Origin: Chloroflexota bacterium
GTDB lineage: Bacteria; Chloroflexota; Dehalococcoidia; Tepidiformales; Tepidiformaceae
Direction: 5' to 3'
Assembly: GCA_021823905.1 (NCBI GenBank)
Contig: JAKALX010000303.1
Coordinates: 1-5,036 of the forward strand
DNA length: 5,036 bases
Within the stretch, counting starts at the first letter, position 1, and the number at the start of each line of letters is the position of its first letter. Under the pieces are notes generated by a model. The model ran no database searches. It was not told the origin of the DNA and was given only the letters and a program-made list of their open reading frames with translations. Shown piece after piece: positions 1 to 5,036 of the stretch. Position numbers and translations under genes: made by a program.

Positions 1-496
1 TCTCCATCTCCTCGGCGATCCCGTCCCGATCGAATCCCCAGGCGTTCCAGCGAACGGCTTCGGCGCGGAGCTTCGCCGGGTCGAATGCGAAATGCGGGCG
101 CCTGGCCAGGTCGAACCGCGTCGACGTGCTAGGCGAGAATTCACGCACGCGGCGCAACGCGTCTTCCGCGTCGCGAGCGACGTTCTCCACATCCCATCCC
201 ATGGCCCCGCCGGGACGATACGGCTCGAGGTAGGCCAGCGCCGTGGCGAGCAGCCGATCGGCGCCGCGCGGGTTGCCGCGCGAGATGTGCACGAACGCGG
301 CCGCGATCTGTATCAGGCCCTTGTACAGCTCACGCACCGGGCCTCGCTCGAACTGCCAGATCTCCTCCAGCCACTCGTGGGCTTCGAAGAAGCGGCCCGC
401 GTTGAAGTCCACGCAGGCGCGGTCGAAATTCCCCTGGACGGTGATTCGCTTGGTCACGAGCTGCTTCTTGCGCCGGGCGGGAATCGGTTGACTCAT
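1..496 (-). CDS. DUF309 family protein, partial (C-terminus cut by window edge)
   Basis: The 165 visible residues read as a DUF309 protein, a small all-helical bacterial family of unknown function. Seen directly: the signature block FNAGRFFEAHEWLEEIW at residues 31-47, followed by LYKGLIQIAAAFVH at 57-70 and RGNPRGA at 73-79. This is the expected order for the family, with conserved His40-Glu41 and Glu44-Glu45 in the first helix and the GLIQ-A-x-H helix next. A basic stretch (ARRKKQLVTKR) precedes the domain. The start at 496 is the only ATG that opens this frame close to the domain; another ATG five bases upstream is out of frame. No good Shine-Dalgarno is visible. The reading frame is open to the left edge, so the stop lies outside the window. 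The gene is divergent from the small membrane protein gene at 576. Family assignment is confident; molecular function is unknown. Confidence 0.9.
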   Translation of the reverse strand, partial: MSQPIPARRKKQLVTKRITVQGNFDRACVDFNAGRFFEAHEWLEEIWQFERGPVRELYKGLIQIAAAFVHISRGNPRGADRLLATALAYLEPYRPGGAMGWDVENVARDAEDALRRVREFSPSTSTRFDLARRPHFAFDPAKLRAEAVRWNAWGFDRDGIAEEME

Positions 497-563
497 CGCA
501 TCGAGCGTAGCAGAGCGAGGTGCGCGCAAGCCGCTCCAACCCCAGAATGACGGTGACCAGCCC

Positions 564-569
564 GAGGAG
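564..569 (+). promoter_or_regulatory. Ribosome binding site for the small membrane protein gene
   Basis: GAGGAG lies six bases upstream of the ATG at 576. This strong Shine-Dalgarno match at ideal spacing is the main support for the short downstream gene being real. It sits in the 79-base divergent gap between that gene and the DUF309 gene. I saw no convincing -35/-10 pair in the gap. Confidence 0.65.
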
Positions 570-575
570 CGCCCC

Positions 576-746
576 ATGCCCGACGCACACGATCCACATC
601 ACGCGCCCGCCGACCCGAACGCCGCGCCCATGCGCCAGGAAGTGCGTTCCAGTTTCAGCCGGGGGCAACTGCTGTTCGCATGGACGCTTGGTGCGATCGC
701 GATTGTTGGCGGCACAATCCTCGGCGTGCTTGTGGTAAACAACTAA
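576..746 (+). CDS. Small single-pass membrane protein, 56 aa, hypothetical
   Basis: This short reading frame encodes 56 residues and ends at TAA (744-746). The N-terminal part (residues 1-18) is rich in His, Pro, Ala and Asp and looks disordered. A basic segment with Arg20, Arg24 and Arg29 follows. Then comes one hydrophobic stretch, LLFAWTLGAIAIVGGTILGV (residues 32-51), containing small-residue GG and TxxxG patterns that suit helix packing, and the protein ends in NN. By the positive-inside rule the N-terminus should be cytoplasmic (inference). A GAGGAG Shine-Dalgarno six bases before the ATG and a hydrophobic segment of exact transmembrane length argue for a real gene. I do not recognise a family. 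It is divergent from the DUF309 gene and 67 bases upstream of the DUF402 gene, on the same strand as the latter. A chance ORF cannot be excluded. Confidence 0.65.
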   Translation: MPDAHDPHHAPADPNAAPMRQEVRSSFSRGQLLFAWTLGAIAIVGGTILGVLVVNN

Positions 747-813
747 ATCGTATTTCGCGGTGTACTTCACGTAAGCGGCCCACCGACGGCCCGCTCCCCT
801 GTATCATCCTCAA

Positions 814-1320
814 ATGGAGCCGTTACGGAGCCCCCGCGCCATGCCGGGATCCCGCATCCTGTTGCGGGCGACCAAGTACGACGGCACCGCTCACTGGATC
901 CAGCCGTTCCAGGTCGTCTCCGACGACGGCACGCTGCTCGTCACGCAGTACCGTGCCCGCACGCCGATCTACACGAGCCGCGGCGAGTTCCGCTCACCGT
1001 ACGACAGCCTCGTCTATTTCTGGCGCGACCGCTGGTACAACGTCTTTCGCCTTTCCCGCCCCGGCTGCCAGATCGCGCTCTGGTACTGCAACATCACGAC
1101 CCCACCGACGTTCGACGGCTGTCAGCTTGGTTATGTTGACCTTGATCTCGACGTCGCTGTCCGCCCAAACGGCTGCATCGACCTGCTCGACGAGGATGAG
1201 TTCGAGCGCCATCAGCGCAAATACGGCTACCCGTCCGACGTGATTGAGCACGCCGAGGCTGCTGCCCGCGAGGTGACGTCGCTGGCGCGCGCGAAAGCAT
1301 TCCCGTTCAGCGAGCGGTAG
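814..1320 (+). CDS. DUF402 domain protein (FomD/Ntdp-like phosphatase family)
   Basis: This 168-residue protein carries the DUF402 fold, a small beta-barrel metal-dependent hydrolase family. Characterised members include the Staphylococcus nucleoside tri-/diphosphatase Ntdp and Streptomyces FomD, which hydrolyses a cytidylylated fosfomycin intermediate. Seen in order: ILLRATKYDG (15-24), YFWRDRWYNVFR (68-79), WYCNI (90-94), YVDLDLDV (107-114) and LLDEDEFE (124-131). The acidic residues of the last two blocks (Asp109, 111, 113, 126, 128, Glu127, 129) are the expected divalent-metal and phosphate-handling region. Cytosolic; no signal or membrane segment. The physiological substrate cannot be read from sequence, and no fosfomycin genes are nearby. 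The start is uncertain: ATG 814 has no Shine-Dalgarno, while an in-frame ATG at 841 has GGAG at 827-830 (10-base spacing) and would give 159 residues starting MPGSRILL. Both keep the whole domain. Confidence 0.88.
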   Translation: MEPLRSPRAMPGSRILLRATKYDGTAHWIQPFQVVSDDGTLLVTQYRARTPIYTSRGEFRSPYDSLVYFWRDRWYNVFRLSRPGCQIALWYCNITTPPTFDGCQLGYVDLDLDVAVRPNGCIDLLDEDEFERHQRKYGYPSDVIEHAEAAAREVTSLARAKAFPFSER

Positions 1321-1333
1321 CGCGTAGCTCGCT
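1309..1333 (+). terminator. Hairpin across the stop codon of the DUF402 gene, possible weak terminator
   Basis: AGCGAGC (1309-1315) and GCTCGCT (1327-1333) are perfect 7-base inverted complements with an 11-base loop that contains the TAG stop codon. No T-run follows on either strand, so it is not a canonical Rho-independent terminator. It may pause transcription, protect the 3' end of the mRNA, or be chance in GC-rich DNA. Confidence 0.25.
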
Positions 1334-1355
1334 TAGCAGCGACCGTAATCGCCCG

Positions 1356-2117
1356 ATGGACATCCTCACAGGCGTCGCCCTGGCCGCCGCCGCATTCGCC
1401 GCCGGCGCGATCAACTCCGTCGCGGGCGGCGGATCGCTGGTCAGCTTCCCGGCGCTCGTCGCCGCCGGCTACGCTCCCAAGAGCGCGAACGTCACCAACA
1501 CGGTCGCGCTCTGGCCGGGGTACATCGGGGGCTCGTACGGCTACCGCGGCGAACTACGCCGGCAGCGCGCGCGCATCCTGGCCCTCGCCATCCCGAGCAT
1601 AGCGGGCGCCCTCGCGGGCTCCGCCATCCTCCTCGGAACACCCGCGCGAACGTTCGACGCCGTCGTCCCCTTCCTGATCCTTTTCGCATGCGCCGTGATG
1701 GCGTTCCAGGATCGCCTCGCGCGGTTGGCCGCCCACCACCGCCTGATCTCGCGGGGCGAAGACCACATTCCCCTGCCGCTGCATCTGGCGACGTTCGTGC
1801 TCGCGATCTACGGCGCCTACTTCGGCGCCGGCCTCGGCATCCTCACGCTCGCCGCCCTCGGCATCCTCCTCCCCGACGACATTCAGCGTTCGAACGCGCT
1901 CAAGGGGCTCCTTTCAGCGCTCATCAACGCGATCGCGATGGTCTATTTCGTGCTGTTCGGGCCGGTCCGCTGGCTGCCGATGGCGATCATGGCGGGCGGC
2001 GCGCTCGCCGGAGGCTACCTCGGCGTTGGCGTCGCGCGCCGGCTTGGGAAGCGCTGGCTGCGCATCGCGGTTGTCGGTTATGGCGTGATCGTCGCGGCTG
2101 TTATGCTGGTCAAGTAG
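1356..2117 (+). CDS. TauE/SafE (TSUP) family membrane permease, probable sulfite/organosulfonate-type exporter
   Basis: This 253-residue integral membrane protein of the TSUP (TauE/SafE, PF01925-type) family is at the usual length for the family. The two internally repeated half-motifs are visible. The first is AINSVAGGGSLVSFP at 18-32 with NVTNTVAL at 45-52. The second is YGAYFGAGLGILTL at 152-165 with LLPDDIQRSNALKG at 171-184. Hydrophobic segments near residues 4-37, 45-63, 74-94, 101-117, 143-172, 185-203, 206-226 and 235-252 fit about eight membrane passes, some broken by the re-entrant glycine-rich motifs; a polar stretch (119-139) separates the halves. Family members export sulfite, sulfoacetate or related anions, or import small organic acids; which applies here cannot be told, and no sulfonate-degradation genes are adjacent. 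The gene begins 35 bases after the DUF402 stop, with no clear Shine-Dalgarno before ATG 1356. Codon use is strongly GC-ending. Confidence 0.92.
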   Translation: MDILTGVALAAAAFAAGAINSVAGGGSLVSFPALVAAGYAPKSANVTNTVALWPGYIGGSYGYRGELRRQRARILALAIPSIAGALAGSAILLGTPARTFDAVVPFLILFACAVMAFQDRLARLAAHHRLISRGEDHIPLPLHLATFVLAIYGAYFGAGLGILTLAALGILLPDDIQRSNALKGLLSALINAIAMVYFVLFGPVRWLPMAIMAGGALAGGYLGVGVARRLGKRWLRIAVVGYGVIVAAVMLVK

Positions 2118-2202
2118 CGGAGCGGCCTGCGCTCGGTAAGCCTCCGCACCGAGCCCAAACCGCGGATGTGGCTTACTGTTCGTGTTCCTCAAGGAGTTCG
2201 CC
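2118..2202 (+). promoter_or_regulatory. Structured leader between the TSUP gene and dxs
   Basis: Three self-complementary pairings fall in or at the edge of this gap and compete for the same bases. GCGGAG (2117-2122) pairs with CTCCGC (2142-2147). GCTCGGT (2131-2137) pairs with ACCGAGC (2148-2154). CGGTAAGCC (2134-2142) pairs with GGCTTACTG (2170-2178), nine pairs including one G-U. Using one disrupts the others, as in an attenuator-like switch, but no U-tract follows the 2131-2154 hairpin. It does not match any riboswitch consensus I can recognise. Chance pairing in GC-rich DNA is a real alternative. No -35/-10 promoter is obvious. Confidence 0.3.
2191..2196 (+). promoter_or_regulatory. Ribosome binding site that sets the dxs start at TTG 2203
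   Basis: AAGGAG stands six bases before TTG 2203, an ideal spacing. It lies inside the reading frame if GTG 2182 is taken as the start, and GTG 2182 has no purine-rich site upstream (preceded by GGCTTACTGTTC). This favours initiation at TTG 2203. Confidence 0.7.
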
Positions 2203-4125
2203 TTGCCCCGACTGCTCGGCCAGATTAACAGCCCGCGGGATATTCGAAGCCTCACGTACGAGCAACTCGACGAGCTGGCCGGCGAAATCCGCGACTTCCT
2301 CGTCGACACGGTGGAGTGCATCGGCGGCGGCGGGCATCTCGCATCGAACCTCGGCGTGGTCGAGCTCTCGATCGCCCTGCACCGGATGTTCGACACACCG
2401 CGCGACAAGATCGTCTGGGACGTCAGTCACCAGATTTATGTCCATAAAATCCTGACCGGCCGCCGCGAGCGGATGTCGACCATCCGCCAATTCGAGGGCC
2501 TCTCGGGCTTCGCCGACCGCACCGAGAGCGACCACGACGCTTTCGGCGCGGGGCATGCCGGTACGTCAATCTCGGCCGCCGCCGGCATCGCCGTCGCGCG
2601 CGACATGACCGGCGCCGAATTCGACGTCGTCGCGGTCATCGGCGACGGCGCGATGACCGCCGGCATGGCGCTCGAAGCGATGAACCACGCCGGCCACATG
2701 CGCACCAACATGCTGGTCGTCCTCAACGACAACGCGATGTCCATCTCGCCCAACGTGGGCGCGCTCAGCCGCAACGTGAACAAGCTGCGCGTCGATCCGA
2801 TCTACCGCAACGCCAAGCGCGAAATCGGCACGATGGTGGAGCACCTTCCGCTCGGCAGGCAGGTGTGGCAGGGCGCCAAGCGCGTCAAGGCAAGCATGCG
2901 CGACCTCCTCGTCCCGGCGAGCTTCTGGGAGCAGTTCGGCTTCGAGTACTACGGGCCCATTGACGGGCACGACATCCGCGAGCTGGAAGCGACGCTGACG
3001 GCGATCAAGAAGGTGCGCGGCAAGCCCGTCCTGCTCCACATCCTAACGGAAAAGGGCCACGGCATCCCCGAGGCCGCCGCCGACCCGATCAAAAGCCACA
3101 GCGGCACCTACTGGTTGAAGAAGCCGGCCGATCCGTCGCTGCCCGCGCCCGCGCCAACCTACAGTCAGGTCTTTGCCCAGGCGACGATGGAGCTGATCGA
3201 GAGCGACCCGCGTGTCGTCGCCATCACCGCCGCCATGCTCGAAGGAACGGGCCTCACCCCGGTCCACAAGAAGCATCCGGACCGCGTCTTCGACGTCGGC
3301 ATCGCCGAGCAGCACGCCGTCACGTTCGCGGCGGGCCTCGCAACCGAGGGCATGCGGCCGATCGCCGCGATCTACAGCACGTTCTTGCAGCGCGGCTTCG
3401 ATTCGGTCGTCCACGACGTCGTCGTCCAGAATCTGCCGGTTGTGTTCGCACTGGATCGCGCCGGTTTCGTTGGCGACGACGGCAAGACGCACCAGGGCTT
3501 CATCGACATCAGCTACCTGCGCTGCCTCCCGAACATGGTGATCGCCGCGCCCAAGGACGAGACTGAACTTCGAGACCTGTTGTACACGGGCATCAAACAT
3601 GCAGGGCCATTCGCTGTGCGATTCCCGCGAGGCTCGGGCCCCGGGGCCCCAACCGACCTGCCAATGAAGAAACTGGAAATCGGCAGAGGCGAAGTGCTCC
3701 GGGAAGGCCACGATGTCGCGCTGATTGGTTTCGGAACGAGCGTGCAAGAGTGCCTGCGTGCCGCCAACATTCTCGAGGAGTCGGGCGTGGACGCGGCGGT
3801 CATCAATGCTCGTTATGCAAAGCCACTCGACGAGGCACTCATCCTGGACTGGGCCCGCGCGACGGGTGGAGTCATCACTGCTGAGGAGAACGTCCGCGCG
3901 GGTGGGTTCGGCGATGCGGTGCTCGAGCTGTTGGCCGACCACGGGCTCGCGGAGAAGAACTTGCTGAACCTTTCGATGCCGGATGCGATTGTCGACCACG
4001 GCCCACAGGCGACCTTCCGCCAGCTCCATCATCTCGATGGCCCCGGTATCGCCGCGATGGCCCTGGAAGCGCTCGCGGCCCGAGGCCCGGTCGAAACCGC
4101 CGTCCCTTCCTTCGCGGCGAACTGA
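2203..4125 (+). CDS. dxs: 1-deoxy-D-xylulose-5-phosphate synthase (DXS)
   Basis: DXS condenses pyruvate and glyceraldehyde 3-phosphate, with loss of CO2, to 1-deoxy-D-xylulose 5-phosphate using thiamine diphosphate and Mg2+. It is the first and usually rate-limiting step of the MEP isoprenoid pathway; cytosolic homodimer. With the TTG start the protein has 640 residues, about 20 more than E. coli DXS. Seen in order: GHLASNLG with His45; GHAGTSIS near 117-124; the ThDP motif from GDG (147-149) to NDN (175-177); catalytic Glu369 in FDVGIAEQHAVTF; YSTFLQR with Tyr391 and Arg397; THQG with His430; VRFPRG (472-477); and a transketolase C-terminal domain from about 500. All catalytic residues I can check are present. 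TTG 2203 is preferred over GTG 2182 (647 aa) because AAGGAG precedes it and MPRLLGQINSP is a typical family N-terminus. The prenyl synthase gene follows after two bases. Third-position GC falls after about position 3550. Confidence 0.97.
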   Translation: MPRLLGQINSPRDIRSLTYEQLDELAGEIRDFLVDTVECIGGGGHLASNLGVVELSIALHRMFDTPRDKIVWDVSHQIYVHKILTGRRERMSTIRQFEGLSGFADRTESDHDAFGAGHAGTSISAAAGIAVARDMTGAEFDVVAVIGDGAMTAGMALEAMNHAGHMRTNMLVVLNDNAMSISPNVGALSRNVNKLRVDPIYRNAKREIGTMVEHLPLGRQVWQGAKRVKASMRDLLVPASFWEQFGFEYYGPIDGHDIRELEATLTAIKKVRGKPVLLHILTEKGHGIPEAAADPIKSHSGTYWLKKPADPSLPAPAPTYSQVFAQATMELIESDPRVVAITAAMLEGTGLTPVHKKHPDRVFDVGIAEQHAVTFAAGLATEGMRPIAAIYSTFLQRGFDSVVHDVVVQNLPVVFALDRAGFVGDDGKTHQGFIDISYLRCLPNMVIAAPKDETELRDLLYTGIKHAGPFAVRFPRGSGPGAPTDLPMKKLEIGRGEVLREGHDVALIGFGTSVQECLRAANILEESGVDAAVINARYAKPLDEALILDWARATGGVITAEENVRAGGFGDAVLELLADHGLAEKNLLNLSMPDAIVDHGPQATFRQLHHLDGPGIAAMALEALAARGPVETAVPSFAAN

Positions 4126-4127
4126 AC

Positions 4128-5036
4128 GTGGCGGCCGCCCCCGAAGCGTTGACCCGCCATCTCGCAGAGATTGAGAACGCTCTCCGCGCGAGTCTTCAGG
4201 ACGGACCTCAAGACCTCATTGCTGCTTCTCGTTATGTCATGGGGTGGCAAGCGCTGGACGGCTCGGCAAGCGACACAGGCGGAAAGCGCATTCGACCGGC
4301 ACTTTGCCTCTTCGCCGCCGAGCTTTTTGGGGCATCGTTCGAAGCAGCGCTCCCCGGGGCGGTGGCCGTCGAACTCATCCACAACTTCTCGCTCGTTCAC
4401 GACGAAGTTCAGGACAAGGATGCCGAGCGGCATCATCGGCCGACGGTCTGGGCGATCCATGGCGAGGGCCAGGCGATCAACGTTGGCGACTTCCTGATTA
4501 CGCGAGCGGTTTCAGCGTTGCTGGATGGCGACGGACCTGCCGACTGGCGCCTGGCTGCGCTTGGCACGTTGAACCAGGCAATGGCGAGGATGATCGCCGG
4601 TCAATGGTCCGATATCGCGTTCGAAAGCCGGAACGCCGTGGAGCCGTCTGAGTACCTCGACATGGTCCGCGGGAAGACGGGAGCATTGCTGGGCGCACCA
4701 TTGGCGATGGGAGCGGCCTTGGCCGGGGCCTCGTCCGAACAGGCCCAGCAACTGCAGGCCTGGGGAGAAACCGTCGGGCTGGCATTTCAGATACAGGATG
4801 ACTACCTCGGAATCTGGGGCGACCCTGACCTGACCGGCAAGTCCAACGTCAATGACATCGTCAGGAAGAAGAAGACGCTCCCGGTCGTGTTCGGTATGGC
4901 GAAGGACACCCGAGGAGTGGTCGCGAGGGTTTACGCCAGGGATTCAATTGAACCGTTGGATGTCGCCCGTGTGGTGGAGGTCCTGGAGACCACTGGAACA
5001 CGTGAGTATGTCCGAGGCGAAGGGGCGAAACTGGTA
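4128..5036 (+). CDS. Polyprenyl (short-chain isoprenyl) diphosphate synthase, partial (3' end outside window)
   Basis: A trans-isoprenyl diphosphate synthase condenses DMAPP or allylic diphosphates with IPP. The frame opens at GTG 4128, two bases after the dxs stop, suggesting translational coupling, and stays open for 303 codons to the window edge. Seen: GGKRIRP (51-57) binding IPP diphosphate; first aspartate-rich motif HDEVQDKD (91-98) with RHHRPTVW (101-108); AINVGD (116-121); GQWSDI (158-163); GKTGALLGAP (182-191); second motif FQIQDDYLGIWGD (220-232); and KKKTLPVV (247-254). The first motif is DExxD instead of DDxxD, and the second is DDxxG. Phe87, five residues before the first Asp, and the absence of a two-residue insertion in the motif resemble archaeal-type geranylgeranyl diphosphate synthases, so a C20 product is possible but C15 cannot be excluded. 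Roughly the last tenth of the protein is missing. Codon use is less GC-biased than in upstream genes. Confidence 0.93.
   Translation, partial: MAAAPEALTRHLAEIENALRASLQDGPQDLIAASRYVMGWQALDGSASDTGGKRIRPALCLFAAELFGASFEAALPGAVAVELIHNFSLVHDEVQDKDAERHHRPTVWAIHGEGQAINVGDFLITRAVSALLDGDGPADWRLAALGTLNQAMARMIAGQWSDIAFESRNAVEPSEYLDMVRGKTGALLGAPLAMGAALAGASSEQAQQLQAWGETVGLAFQIQDDYLGIWGDPDLTGKSNVNDIVRKKKTLPVVFGMAKDTRGVVARVYARDSIEPLDVARVVEVLETTGTREYVRGEGAKLV

Noticed and set aside
92..550. A 152-codon plus-strand frame antisense to the DUF309 gene
   Set aside because: The minus-strand translation shows the clear DUF309 signature, so this is a shadow frame.
330..770. A 146-codon minus-strand frame covering the divergent gap and the small membrane protein
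   Set aside because: It overlaps the DUF309 gene on the same strand in another frame and has no family resemblance or ribosome binding site. The plus-strand 56-residue frame with GAGGAG explains this stretch better.
747..813. Promoter or tRNA in the gap before the DUF402 gene
   Set aside because: No cloverleaf or convincing -35/-10 pair could be found; only a GGCC-containing imperfect repeat near 777-790 and the isolated TATCAT noted above.
2131..2154. Canonical Rho-independent terminator after the TSUP gene
   Set aside because: The 7-base stem is perfect, but neither strand has a T-run after it (CCAAAC follows on the plus strand). It is described only as part of the structured leader.
2117..2154. 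H-type pseudoknot from the first two leader pairings
   Set aside because: The topology is right, but the second stem's 3' strand follows the first stem's 3' strand with no linker to cross a 6-base helix, so both stems are unlikely to form together.
1688..2455. A 255-codon plus-strand frame overlapping the TSUP gene and the start of dxs
   Set aside because: The translation is Arg/Pro/Ser-rich and lacks domain motifs, as expected of an alternate frame of GC-rich genes. It overlaps two well-supported genes.
3043..4032. A 329-codon open frame on the minus strand, antisense to dxs
   Set aside because: It is the complement of a confidently identified, GC-ending-codon-rich gene, which commonly leaves long antisense frames. 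Its translation shows no recognisable family and low-complexity charged composition.
1..5036. Mobile element, CRISPR array or defence system
   Set aside because: No transposase, integrase, direct-repeat array or terminal inverted repeats were seen. All supported genes are ordinary chromosomal families plus one small membrane protein.

Overview
This is a GC-rich bacterial chromosomal window. It holds six protein-coding genes and no sign of mobile DNA, CRISPR, tRNA or rRNA. Two proteins read like those I remember from Chloroflexota (Thermomicrobia/Dehalococcoidia-like lineages): the deoxyxylulose-phosphate synthase, with an N-terminus of the PRLLxQINSP type and a DVSHQxYVHK segment, and the downstream prenyl synthase, with NFSLVHDE, RHHRPTVW and DDYLGIWGD segments. 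That assignment is an inference from remembered family patterns and is only moderately confident.

Layout: a DUF309-family gene runs leftward off the left edge (1-496, minus). It is divergent from a small, previously uncalled single-pass membrane protein gene of 56 codons plus stop (576-746, plus, with a clear Shine-Dalgarno). A DUF402 gene, probably a nucleoside di/triphosphate phosphatase-like protein, follows at 814-1320, and then a TauE/SafE (TSUP) permease at 1356-2117. After an 85-base leader with several competing self-complementary segments comes dxs (2203-4125, best start TTG). Two bases after its stop a polyprenyl diphosphate synthase gene begins (4128) and runs off the right edge.

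How the genes work together: dxs and the prenyl synthase form an isoprenoid unit. DXS makes 1-deoxy-D-xylulose 5-phosphate, the entry point of the MEP pathway that yields IPP and DMAPP. The second enzyme condenses these C5 units into a short-chain prenyl diphosphate, perhaps C20 by its chain-length motif. The DUF309, small membrane, DUF402 and TSUP genes show no obvious link to isoprenoids and look like ordinary neighbouring housekeeping or accessory genes.

The window is mostly conventional. The points most worth a second look are the TTG start of dxs and its structured leader, a marked drop in third-position GC two-thirds of the way through dxs that continues into the prenyl synthase, the altered first aspartate motif (DExxD) in that synthase, and the small membrane protein. 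I found no convincing evidence of an undescribed multi-gene system.
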